Assembly (NCBI RefSeq): GCF_000260415.1
Contig: NZ_BACP01000011.1
Location: forward strand, 1-45,904
Length of the DNA: 45,904 nt
Source of the DNA: Liquorilactobacillus mali KCTC 3596 = DSM 20444
Lineage (GTDB): Bacteria > Bacillota > Bacilli > Lactobacillales > Lactobacillaceae
Direction of reading: 5' to 3'
Part shown: positions 1-7,582 of the stretch, piece by piece
How the letters are laid out: the number at the start of each line of letters is the position of its first letter
How positions within the stretch are numbered: the stretch's first letter is position 1
The notes under the pieces: generated by a model
Told to the model about the DNA's origin: nothing
Databases searched by the model: none
Seen by the model: only the letters and a program-made list of their open reading frames with translations
Program-made: the position numbers and the translations under genes

Positions 1-91
1 CAATAATTCATATTCACATGAATGAATGTTGAATTTAAATAGATAATTATAGTTTAGATGTCTATATATCCTGATTAGAAGATAAATTTTT

Positions 92-128
92 TTGAACTAT
101 TCTTTTTTAGTTCTTATATTGTTATAAT
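92..128 (+). promoter_or_regulatory. Promoter of the polysaccharide-control operon with an inverted repeat
   Basis: TTGAAC (92-97), a 17-base spacer and TATATT (115-120) make a good sigma-A promoter. A second -10-like TATAAT lies at 123-128. The perfect inverted repeat GAACTA (94-99) / TAGTTC (108-113) overlaps the -35 and the spacer, so a repressor could bind there. The first gene starts at 186. The promoter is seen in the sequence; the operator role is inference. Confidence 0.6.
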
Positions 129-185
129 CAGATTGATAGGTTTGATTTGCTGGTGTTGAAATTATTGAAGATAGGGGATCTTAAG

Positions 186-1139
186 ATGCCAAATGAAAAA
201 GTACATAGACATCATCATGGTAATAGGAAAAAGAATAGAGCTTGGCGAATTATTATATCTCTCTTAATATTCTTTTTTATTATTGGTGGGGTAATTGTTG
301 CAAAGGTGTATAATGACACGAAAAGTGCAGTTGATACTACATACCACAAAGTTAAACATGATAGTGAGCGTAGTGCAGCAAGAACCATTAGTAACGGGAA
401 ACCATTTTCTATTTTACTTTTGGGGACTGATACAGGGGACTATGGTCGTACATATAAGGGACGGACTGATACAATAATGGTAGCGGTTGTGAATCCTAAT
501 ACGAAGAAGACGACCCTAGTAAGTATTCCACGTGATACGAAGGTCGCTATTCCTGGACATGGTTTTGAAAATAAAATTAATTCTGCTTACACATATGGTG
601 GGACTAGTATGGCAATGAATATTGTCCAGAGTTATCTCAATGTTCCAATTGATCATTATATTGAAATGAACATGGGAGGACTAGTGCAGTTATCTTCGGC
701 GCTTGGTCCGGTTAAGGTATACAATGATTTGGACTTTACTAGTCGGGGATATCATTTTAAGAAGGGAACTGTCACTCTCAATAAGAAGAATATCTTAGCT
801 TTTACCAGAATGCGCTATGAAGACTCTCGTGGCGATTATGGACGGCAATTGCGACAAAGAAATGTTCTTGAGGCACTTGTTAAGAAAATTGCTACTGTTC
901 AAGGTATCACTAAGTATCAGAGTATCTTATCTGCACTTTCCAGTAACATGAAGACGGATATTACGTTTAACGAGATCAAAACGATTGCTACTAAGTATCG
1001 TTCTGCTGACAACGTTAAACAGATTCAGCTTCAAGGATATGGTAAAATGATTGGTGGTGTCTCGTTCCAAGTCGTTCCACAAAAGAACGTCAATGCTGTA
1101 ACTAAGGAATTGAGAACTGCATTGGAATTAAATAAATAG
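186..1139 (+). CDS. LytR-CpsA-Psr (LCP) family cell-wall glycopolymer ligase
   Basis: LCP enzymes move undecaprenyl-linked glycopolymers (teichoic acid, capsule) onto peptidoglycan outside the membrane. The 317-residue protein has a His/Lys-rich cytoplasmic N-terminus, one membrane segment near residues 18-42, and then the LCP domain with LLLGTDT, GRTDTIM and SIPRDTK, which hold the conserved Asp and Arg residues that bind pyrophosphate lipid. The length is normal for the family. ATG at 186 is chosen over an upstream TTG at 147 because AGGGGAT lies 7-8 bases before it. It heads an operon with cpsC, cpsD and cpsB, so the likely substrate is the polysaccharide controlled by that kinase/phosphatase pair. 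The family is certain; the exact polymer is not known. Confidence 0.93.
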   Translation: MPNEKVHRHHHGNRKKNRAWRIIISLLIFFFIIGGVIVAKVYNDTKSAVDTTYHKVKHDSERSAARTISNGKPFSILLLGTDTGDYGRTYKGRTDTIMVAVVNPNTKKTTLVSIPRDTKVAIPGHGFENKINSAYTYGGTSMAMNIVQSYLNVPIDHYIEMNMGGLVQLSSALGPVKVYNDLDFTSRGYHFKKGTVTLNKKNILAFTRMRYEDSRGDYGRQLRQRNVLEALVKKIATVQGITKYQSILSALSSNMKTDITFNEIKTIATKYRSADNVKQIQLQGYGKMIGGVSFQVVPQKNVNAVTKELRTALELNK

Positions 1140-1154
1140 TATAGGAGCAAATTG

Positions 1155-1928
1155 ATGAGTGAAGAAGTAAATAATGAAACAGTGATTGATCTCAGACGAT
1201 TGTTCGTCTTACTCAAGAAGAATTATCTTGGAATCATCTTGTGGGGGATAATAGGAGCAATAGTGGCTTTTATTGTTTCCTTTATCTTCATGACCCCACA
1301 ATATAGTGCATCGATTGATCTTTTGGTTAACCAAAAAGCTGATAACGAAAGCCTGCAATACAATGTGCAGCAGGCTGACTTGCAGGCAATCAATACCTAT
1401 GAAGATGTCATCAAGAAACCCGTTATCCTAGAACCTGTTGTGAAAGAGTTGCGTCAGAAGGATAACTATTCTGGTTCTGTTGCATCTCTTGAGAAGTTGG
1501 TGTCAATTTCTAATGCTACGAACTCTCAAGTGTTGACAGTTACGGTTACCGATACAAATGCATATACTGCTGCTGATCTTGCCAACAGCATTGGTAAAGT
1601 CTTTAGTCAGAAGATTAAGAAGATGATGAAGGTTGACAATGTGACTATTGTTACCAAGGCAACTGCGAATACGACGCCTGTATCACCTAATAAGAAACTC
1701 AACTTATTAATTGGAGTCATTGTTGGTTTGTTGATAGGAGTTGCAATTGTTGTCATCAAGGACTTGCTTGATACAACTGTTCGTGATGAGAAGTTCTTGA
1801 CTGAAGAACTTGGACTTACGAGTTTGGGTGCAATCAGTCATATTCAAGGCAGAAAGTATCGGCGTGTTGTAAATGTAACCATTGGTGGTAACGTGGATAG
1901 CGAGAAGCTTTCAAGGCGAAGAGTATAG
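1155..1928 (+). CDS. cpsC: CpsC/Wzz-type chain-length determinant and tyrosine-kinase adaptor
   Basis: This is the membrane adaptor that activates the cytoplasmic kinase CpsD and influences polysaccharide chain length. The 257-residue protein starts with a short cytoplasmic stretch, has a first membrane helix (about residues 25-48), an extracellular Wzz domain beginning PQYSAS, and a second helix (about 180-202). Its C-terminal cytoplasmic tail fits the place where CpsD docks. The start is ATG 1155, preceded by AGGAG with 7 bases of spacing; a TTG three bases upstream is the alternative. It lies 15 bases after the LCP gene and 18 before the kinase, so they are co-transcribed. The call is firm from topology and gene order. 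Confidence 0.9.
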   Translation: MSEEVNNETVIDLRRLFVLLKKNYLGIILWGIIGAIVAFIVSFIFMTPQYSASIDLLVNQKADNESLQYNVQQADLQAINTYEDVIKKPVILEPVVKELRQKDNYSGSVASLEKLVSISNATNSQVLTVTVTDTNAYTAADLANSIGKVFSQKIKKMMKVDNVTIVTKATANTTPVSPNKKLNLLIGVIVGLLIGVAIVVIKDLLDTTVRDEKFLTEELGLTSLGAISHIQGRKYRRVVNVTIGGNVDSEKLSRRRV

Positions 1929-1946
1929 GAGGGGAGGTCAAGAATA

Positions 1947-2714
1947 ATGTTTGAATTTAAAAGTAAGAAGAAGAAAAAGAATGAATTGTCCATGGATTCA
2001 ATGCAGAATGGTGTTGAAATGATTTCTGCAGCCGATCCAAGTTCTGTAATTTCTGAGCAATTCAAAACAGTTCGTACCAATATCCAGTTTTCTAATGCCG
2101 ATAAGCGCTATCGCAACATCCTTTTGACCTCTTCAATGGCTTCAGAAGGAAAATCGACGATTGCTGCAAACTTAGCAGTAACCTTCGCCAACCAAGGCTT
2201 AAAGACTTTTTTAGTTGATGCTGATATGCGTAGACCAACTATTAATGCAACATTCAGTATTGCCAATCCTAAGGGTTTGACTAATTACTTGACTGACCGT
2301 GACTTCGACGTTAATCAAGCAATCTATGAGACATCAGTTGATAACCTCTTTGTTATGCCAAGTGGGCCAGTGCCACCTAATCCTGCTGAATTATTGAATT
2401 CGAAGCGGATGGATCTCTTGATTAAGGCACTTTCGGATCAGCTTGACCTAGTTATCTACGATGCTCCGCCATTGTTATCGGTTACTGATGCTCAGGTACT
2501 CTCGACCAAGGTCGAAGGTACAATCCTTGTGACTCGTCAGAATACTACTGAAAAGGAAGCTGTAAAGCACGCTGTTGACCTGTTGAAACATGTAAATGCC
2601 AACATCATTGGTTCGATTTATAACGATGTTCGTTCAGAAGGCGGGAGTGGATACTATGGCTATTATGGATATGGATATTACGGAAAATCTGACAAAGAGC
2701 AAAAAAATAGTTGA
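1947..2714 (+). CDS. cpsD: CpsD-type bacterial tyrosine kinase (BY-kinase)
   Basis: This is an autophosphorylating cytoplasmic tyrosine kinase that controls exopolysaccharide assembly with CpsC. The 255-residue protein has Walker A ASEGKST (65-71), Walker A' with DAD at 91-93 (VDADMRRPT), and a Walker B region VIYDAPP. The C-terminus is a tyrosine cluster (YYGYYGYGYYG) that is the autophosphorylation site and the target of the phosphatase. The N-terminus is very Lys-rich. The start ATG follows a GGAGGGGAGG ribosome binding site. Its last 59 bases overlap the phosphatase gene in another frame, so the tyrosine-cluster DNA also carries the next gene's ribosome binding site and start. Confidence 0.94.
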   Translation: MFEFKSKKKKKNELSMDSMQNGVEMISAADPSSVISEQFKTVRTNIQFSNADKRYRNILLTSSMASEGKSTIAANLAVTFANQGLKTFLVDADMRRPTINATFSIANPKGLTNYLTDRDFDVNQAIYETSVDNLFVMPSGPVPPNPAELLNSKRMDLLIKALSDQLDLVIYDAPPLLSVTDAQVLSTKVEGTILVTRQNTTEKEAVKHAVDLLKHVNANIIGSIYNDVRSEGGSGYYGYYGYGYYGKSDKEQKNS

Positions 2715-3468
2715 TCTGCATTGTCATCTGATTCCAGGGATTGATGATGGTTCACCTGATTTAGAACATTCATTAGAGCTTGCACGACAAGCTGTTGCTG
2801 AGGGGATAACACATATTTTGGCAACACCACATCATTTGGATGGAGATTATGTCAATCATCGTATTGATGTAATCAAACATGTTACTGATTTTCAAAATGA
2901 ATTAGATAATCATGGAATCCCGCTTGTTATCTTTTCTGGGCAAGAAGTTCATATCAACGGTGACTTAACCGAAAGGTATGACGACTTGTTAGGAATTGAT
3001 GAAGACAAGAAGTACATGCTGATTGAGTTTCCTCATGGCTCCGTTCCCAAGTATGCCAAGCGTTTGTTTTTTGAACTACGTAAGATGGGGACAACACCTG
3101 TGATCGTTCATCCAGAACGCAATCATGAGATTCAGGGAGACTTGAATCTTTTGTATAACTTTATTGCTGATGGTGCTTTAGCTCAGCTGACGGCCACCAG
3201 CTATATTGGTGGTTTTGGCGAGAAAGTCCAAGATATCTCCGAACAGCTGGTTGAACATAATCTTGTACAGATCTTTGCATCTGATGCCCATGCACTGAAG
3301 GGGCGCAGCTTTGCTTTACGAGAAGCATTCATCAAGCTCCGTACCGAATTAGGGCAGGCTAAGGTTGATGAATTCGAAGGCAATGCGGAGAATCTGCTCA
3401 ATGGATTACCAGTTTTTGCAAGAGACTATTCAGGAATAGCTAAAAAGAAGAAATTCTGGTTTTTTTAG
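2656..3468 (+). CDS. cpsB: CpsB-type PHP-family protein-tyrosine phosphatase
   Basis: This is a metal-dependent phosphatase that removes phosphate from the CpsD tyrosine tail. The PHP-domain motif DLHCHLIPGIDDG near the N-terminus gives the first metal-binding His pair. LATPHH, HPERN and ASDAHA supply the remaining His/Asp ligands. The length, 270 residues, is slightly above the usual 240-260. Start ATG 2656 is chosen because GGGAG at 2643-2647 sits 8 bases upstream; ATGs at 2665 and 2671 are alternatives. The C-terminus ends in a short basic and aromatic stretch (KKKKFWFF), which is unusual. It is the last gene of the LCP-cpsC-cpsD-cpsB unit; no sugar transferases follow directly. Confidence 0.92.
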   Translation: MAIMDMDITENLTKSKKIVDLHCHLIPGIDDGSPDLEHSLELARQAVAEGITHILATPHHLDGDYVNHRIDVIKHVTDFQNELDNHGIPLVIFSGQEVHINGDLTERYDDLLGIDEDKKYMLIEFPHGSVPKYAKRLFFELRKMGTTPVIVHPERNHEIQGDLNLLYNFIADGALAQLTATSYIGGFGEKVQDISEQLVEHNLVQIFASDAHALKGRSFALREAFIKLRTELGQAKVDEFEGNAENLLNGLPVFARDYSGIAKKKKFWFF

Positions 3469-3820
3469 AAAATTTATATTATTGTAGGGTAAGTGTTTGT
3501 TTCTTAAGTGAAATAGATACTTATTTTTTATTTATATAAATTTAATTGTTATTGAAAGAAATTCATTTGACTATAAATATACAAATTAATATTATAAAAA
3601 AATAAAACAAATAAACAGTATAGATAATTATAGAACTCTAAAAAAATAATTACCTTATTTAGGGATAATATATTACTTTATTTATAAGTGGATTTTTTGC
3701 AAGAAATTTCTTTTGCTTAGTAGTTTTAGGTAATCAAATATGATATGATGAAAAAAGTGAATTGTGAATTTTATATCAAACGAATTTATCTTTATCTATA
3801 ATATTAACTAGGGGAGTATT
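3469..3820 (+). other. AT-rich intergenic region between polysaccharide-control operon and XrtG locus
   Basis: This stretch of 352 bases is very AT-rich and has no supported gene and no clear terminator hairpin. TATGAT boxes at 3739-3744 and 3744-3749 are possible -10 elements for the XrtG operon, but I see no -35 at standard spacing, so the promoter is unresolved. No c-di-GMP riboswitch core is recognisable. Confidence 0.4.
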
Positions 3821-5122
3821 ATGAAAAAATTTTTGTTGATGCTGTTCTCTATTTTTGTACTATTTTTTATTGGCAATGCAAATGTTTATGCTGATAGTAC
3901 GTCTTCAACAGGTCAGATTAGTATTGATGGCAATTTTGATGATTGGACTGGGGTATCCAAGACTAGCGGAAGCTGGAGTAATTTTGCATTACTCAATGAT
4001 GATGACTACGTATATATATATATTGCATCAACTGGGGTGACGAATAGTAGCTACTATAATTCGATAACTTTACAAGCAGGTGGACAAACATCGTGGTTAA
4101 CTGTGAAAACAAATCAGGCTATTACAAGTAGTTCAAATAGTGTTTCGATTACAAGTGGAAGTGACTTATATAACGGAACAAGCGGAACTGATCACAAGAA
4201 TATTAGCGGTTTTGTTTCGGTTATCAATGGAAATACTTATCTAGAAGTAGCAGTTCCACTCAGTTATATAGGAGCTGAAAGTGTGAATACTAAAATCACG
4301 ATGGCTGATGAGAATTATGGTTTGAGCGGATCAATTGTGAGTTCAACCATAAGTTCGAGTTCGTCTAGTAGCTCAAGCTCTTCAAGTAGTTCAAGTTCTT
4401 CAAGCAGCAGTTCGTCTTCGAGTTCTAGCAGTTCAGGTTCGGCCAGCAGTTCGAGTTCATCAGATAGTGAAAATAGTTCTGGTGAATACACAGTCGGCCA
4501 GTACAACATTGTGATTGATGGTAGTTTCTCAGATTGGGATGACATTAGTAAGACTGATCTGACTGAACCTGGTGATGACGGAAATGTAAAGCGTGCGGCA
4601 ATGGTTTCAGATGGCACCAATCTTTATATTTACGTGCAGATGGATTATACAAATAATTATGGGTATAATCACCTGCAGACAGATGGTTATTATTTGACAG
4701 TTGGCGGGATACAGTATTATTTCACTGTTAGGAGCCCAAATGGCAGTAATTCGCTTAGTAACAATCTCAAAAACTTAGGTGATAAGACAGCACTGAAAAT
4801 CGGTCTTGGAAGTAATTATAATGGTAACTATTATGCTGAACCAAGCAACATTGAAGCTGAAGCTGCACGAATCGCAAATAATGCCGGTTCTCCAACTGAT
4901 ACAATGGAGATCAAAATTCCATTGTCAGACTTTACTCTCTCCAGTCAATCTGGGCAGATAATAACTTTGAAAAACAGTAACTTGGGTTCTCAAACTGTTA
5001 CAGTTTCCGGTGGTAGCACAGGTCCAATTATTTTAGCAGTTATCGGTCTAGTGATTGCATTATTAGGTTTATGGAAATTTAAAAGCTTTAGGAAAAGAAA
5101 AAAGGGTTGGGTGAATAGATGA
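3821..5122 (+). CDS. Secreted two-module CBM9-like protein with C-terminal XrtG sorting signal (Firmicu-CTERM)
   Basis: This is the probable substrate of the exosortase encoded next. The 433-residue protein has a signal peptide (MKKFLLMLF...VYA, cleaved near residue 24). Two modules of about 150 residues each open with an IDGxFxDW motif (IDGNFDDW near 36, IDGSFSDW near 231), typical of CBM9/DOMON-like beta-sandwich domains that bind carbohydrate. A serine-rich linker spans about residues 174-220. The C-terminus (about 401-433) is tripartite: GG-S-T-GP, one hydrophobic helix, then a cluster of Lys/Arg. This matches, from memory, the Firmicu-CTERM sorting domain (TIGR04145). AGGGGAG precedes the ATG. 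The stop overlaps the xrtG start as ATGA. There is no LPxTG motif. The ligand is unknown. Confidence 0.85.
   Translation: MKKFLLMLFSIFVLFFIGNANVYADSTSSTGQISIDGNFDDWTGVSKTSGSWSNFALLNDDDYVYIYIASTGVTNSSYYNSITLQAGGQTSWLTVKTNQAITSSSNSVSITSGSDLYNGTSGTDHKNISGFVSVINGNTYLEVAVPLSYIGAESVNTKITMADENYGLSGSIVSSTISSSSSSSSSSSSSSSSSSSSSSSSSSSSGSASSSSSSDSENSSGEYTVGQYNIVIDGSFSDWDDISKTDLTEPGDDGNVKRAAMVSDGTNLYIYVQMDYTNNYGYNHLQTDGYYLTVGGIQYYFTVRSPNGSNSLSNNLKNLGDKTALKIGLGSNYNGNYYAEPSNIEAEAARIANNAGSPTDTMEIKIPLSDFTLSSQSGQIITLKNSNLGSQTVTVSGGSTGPIILAVIGLVIALLGLWKFKSFRKRKKGWVNR
4340..4480 (+). repeat. Low-complexity serine-codon tract
   Basis: AGT, TCG, TCA, TCT, AGC and TCC codons encode a nearly uninterrupted poly-Ser linker (residues about 174-220). 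Codon use is mixed, not a pure trinucleotide repeat, which suggests selection to keep the protein sequence while limiting slippage. The tract joins the two CBM9-like modules and is a plausible site for O-glycosylation (inference). Confidence 0.85.
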
Positions 5123-5739
5123 ACCCGTTAATTATAATAGGAACTGTCATCTGGCTATATGTCTTGACAGTTCTTAAGCGAACGCAACTGATGGCCTACT
5201 TTTTTATATTCGGAAGCGTGGGCCTCTTCTTTATATTGATTGCTCTCAGTGACCCTTATTGGGTCTGGTTCTTCACACATATGGTCATTCAAGGGGTGAA
5301 GGGGTTTGGTATTCTCACTGGAATGTGTACTGTGATGTCTAAATATGGCACCGTCCATATTATAAGTGGTAATATGTCAAGTCTATTAATGACGATTGAC
5401 TATGAATGTTCAGGTATCATCGAAACATCAGCCTTTGCAGCACTTGTAATCTTTTTTCCGGCATATTCGAAGAAGGAACGGCTCTTTTATGTCATATTAG
5501 GAACGCTCTGGATATATCTCGCTAATGTAATTCGCCTCGTAATTGTGGTCGTGATTGTCCATTATTTTGGATACACAGCTTTCTTTTTGGCACATACCAT
5601 TATAGGAAGACTAGTCTTCTATGGTTTGGTGATAGCACTTTATTACAATGTATTTACGTATTCGCAGTTATCACAGGGTTTATATAATAGGTTTAAGTCT
5701 GCTTTCTTGATTAGGAAAGGGAGTGCAGGTAATGATTAG
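5119..5739 (+). CDS. xrtG: Exosortase family protein XrtG
   Basis: Exosortases are polytopic membrane transpeptidases that recognise and cleave C-terminal sorting signals such as PEP-CTERM. This 206-residue protein is mostly hydrophobic with about six membrane segments and carries the expected catalytic triad: Cys97 in YECSG, Arg139 in NVIRL, and His159 in LAHTI. The size and motifs fit the Gram-positive XrtG group (TIGR03110, from memory). The start overlaps the stop of the substrate gene (ATGA), implying translational coupling. Its stop overlaps the following glycosyltransferase start by 8 bases. It acts in the cytoplasmic membrane, presumably on the upstream CBM9-like protein; how the product is then attached is not known. 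Confidence 0.92.
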   Translation: MNPLIIIGTVIWLYVLTVLKRTQLMAYFFIFGSVGLFFILIALSDPYWVWFFTHMVIQGVKGFGILTGMCTVMSKYGTVHIISGNMSSLLMTIDYECSGIIETSAFAALVIFFPAYSKKERLFYVILGTLWIYLANVIRLVIVVVIVHYFGYTAFFLAHTIIGRLVFYGLVIALYYNVFTYSQLSQGLYNRFKSAFLIRKGSAGND

Positions 5740-7081
5740 TTACTGGATGGATTTAACTCTCCTTAAGATGGGATTCTGGATTACGTGGACAATAATCCCG
5801 GTTGTGGTGGAGATTATTCCTGCATTTGTGTCCAGTATTCATTTGTTATTCAGCTATTACAATAGACCGAAACTCATAATACCTAAGAAACTGCCGATGA
5901 TAACTGTGATTGTGCCAGTCTATAACTCTGCAGATACACTATTCGAGTGTATTGAGTCGATTGCTAGGTCGACATATCCTACCAACCTGACACAAGTAAT
6001 TATTGCTGACAACCAGAGTACTGATGATAGTTTTGCTGTTTTCAATGATGCTCAAAATACTTTCAGTAATCTGAATATGCAAATAATTCATACTGACAAG
6101 GGAAAGGCACAGGCACTGAATTCGGCAATCTATGGTGCTATTGGCAAATATATCATAAATATTGATAGTGATGGGATTTTAGACGAAAAAGCCTTGATGA
6201 ACATGACTCTTCATTTTGAGAACAACGAGAAAGTTGCAGCGATGACAGGTACGATCTTATCCAATCGGCGACTTATTAAAAAGATAAGTGGTTGTTGGCA
6301 CAAGATAATAGCTGAGAATGAATATTATGAATATGCGCAGGCTTTCTTGTCTGGGCGAACAATTGAATCATTCAAGAATGAATTATTTACCATGTCTGGT
6401 GCCTTCTCAGCATTCAGAAGAGATGTACTGCTCAGAACATTCATGTATAACACTTCGACAGTGGGCGAAGATACCGATATGACTTTTCAGCTAAGACAGC
6501 GTCTAGGAGAGCAAGTTGTACTGTGTCCAGATGCTATCTTCTACATTGAACCGATATCTGGGATAGGGGAGTTGTACACGCAAAGACAACGATGGCAACG
6601 AGGTCAGTTAGAGACCTCTAAGAATTTTGCAGAAAAGAAGACAGTTGGTCTGATGTCTTTCTTTAAGAATTTCGTTGTCCGCCGTTTAATTATTGACCAC
6701 ACCTTTATGTTCCCAAAAATGATTTGGTTTTTTGCCACGTTTGTATTACTCTTTTTCCGTTACTCACCAGTGATACTGCTTGTTTCATATCTATTGATTT
6801 ATATTTTATATGTTTTAGTTTGTACCTTGAATTATGTCTGTGTTCGAATCTTATTGCAGCCGTTTCCGGATGAAAAGATTTATTATAAGAAGCTCTGGTG
6901 GGTCGTTTTCACATTTCCATGGTATAACTTAATCTGTTCGATCATCAGATTCATTGGAGCAATTAATACGATAACAAGACCGACTAATTGGAATTCTGAG
7001 AAATTTTCTGTTGAAGCTAAGCGCTTAGTCACACGTATAAAAGACGATATTAAAAATCTGAGAGATGATAAAAATGATTAA
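5732..7081 (+). CDS. XrtG-associated processive family-2 glycosyltransferase
   Basis: This is a membrane GT2 enzyme of the cellulose/hyaluronan synthase type. The 449-residue protein has an N-terminal membrane segment, then the GT-A fold: VIVPVYNSADT near residue 57, the metal-binding DSD at 145-147, the catalytic GEDTD at 245-249, and the QRQRW motif (284-288) typical of processive synthases. Several C-terminal membrane helices (about 325-420) could form a translocation channel. Start ATG 5732 follows GGAAAGGGAG; a GTG at 5723 lies inside that ribosome binding site and is rejected. It matches, from memory, the exosortase-G-associated transferase family TIGR03111. I see no PilZ domain, so direct c-di-GMP control is not shown. 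Confidence 0.9.
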   Translation: MISYWMDLTLLKMGFWITWTIIPVVVEIIPAFVSSIHLLFSYYNRPKLIIPKKLPMITVIVPVYNSADTLFECIESIARSTYPTNLTQVIIADNQSTDDSFAVFNDAQNTFSNLNMQIIHTDKGKAQALNSAIYGAIGKYIINIDSDGILDEKALMNMTLHFENNEKVAAMTGTILSNRRLIKKISGCWHKIIAENEYYEYAQAFLSGRTIESFKNELFTMSGAFSAFRRDVLLRTFMYNTSTVGEDTDMTFQLRQRLGEQVVLCPDAIFYIEPISGIGELYTQRQRWQRGQLETSKNFAEKKTVGLMSFFKNFVVRRLIIDHTFMFPKMIWFFATFVLLFFRYSPVILLVSYLLIYILYVLVCTLNYVCVRILLQPFPDEKIYYKKLWWVVFTFPWYNLICSIIRFIGAINTITRPTNWNSEKFSVEAKRLVTRIKDDIKNLRDDKND

Positions 7082-7463
7082 ATTATATAAGACCTATAGA
7101 ATCCGTTCATATGTTAATGCCAGCCATGCCATGAAGTGGAAAGATGGGGTTGGTGAGAAGCACACTCACACATGGGAGTTAATTTGTGAGATCGGCAGTA
7201 ATGATGGAGAAATGATTATCTTTAATGATATTGACAAGGCAATTAATAGGGTTACAACGTATTTTTCGGGGAAATTTCTAAATGATTTGCCTGAATTTGC
7301 TAAGAAAAATCCTTCACTGGAGAATTTAACAGAAATTCTTTTTAATTTATTGGAAAATTCACTGCATGAAATAAATGCAAGTTTAATGAGGCTTGAAGTT
7401 GGTGAATCGCCAACACATTTTTATGCACTTACAAGTTCGTTATTTTTTGGAAGAGATGAATGA
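7074..7463 (+). CDS. 6-pyruvoyl-tetrahydropterin-synthase-like protein of the XrtG locus
   Basis: The 129-residue cytoplasmic protein resembles the N-terminal half of the PTPS/QueD fold: SHAM with His18, and HTHTW with His30 and His32 make the usual three-His zinc site. The catalytic Cys normally found between the first His and the HxH pair is absent, so the classic pterin reaction is unlikely. A family of this kind (TIGR03112, from memory) always accompanies XrtG, but its role is unknown. It is the last gene of the operon and its start lies inside the glycosyltransferase gene. ATG 7074 is used with GAGAG 9 bases upstream; ATG 7065 is an equal alternative. A terminator follows. Confidence 0.82.
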   Translation: MIKLYKTYRIRSYVNASHAMKWKDGVGEKHTHTWELICEIGSNDGEMIIFNDIDKAINRVTTYFSGKFLNDLPEFAKKNPSLENLTEILFNLLENSLHEINASLMRLEVGESPTHFYALTSSLFFGRDE

Positions 7464-7508
7464 TTCTTTCCTATGAAATAAGATTGACAGTCACGTGAGA
7501 CAACGAAA

Positions 7509-7563
7509 GCCAGGGACTGCCGCAAAATAATTGTTTTGTTACAGTCTCTGGCCTTTTCTTTTA
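7509..7563 (+). terminator. Rho-independent terminator of the XrtG operon
   Basis: The 11-bp stem GCCAGGGACTG (7509-7519) / CAGTCTCTGGC (7542-7552), with one G-U pair, is followed by TTTTCTTTT. It ends the plus-strand operon and lies just beyond the stop of the convergent membrane-protein gene. Confidence 0.88.
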
Positions 7564-7582
7564 TAATTTAATTTTTGAAGAA

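Noticed and set aside
4315-4620. Minus-strand open frame of 101 codons rich in Leu and Glu
   Set aside because: It is the antisense of the poly-Ser tract; its composition follows from the serine codons and it has no ribosome binding site.
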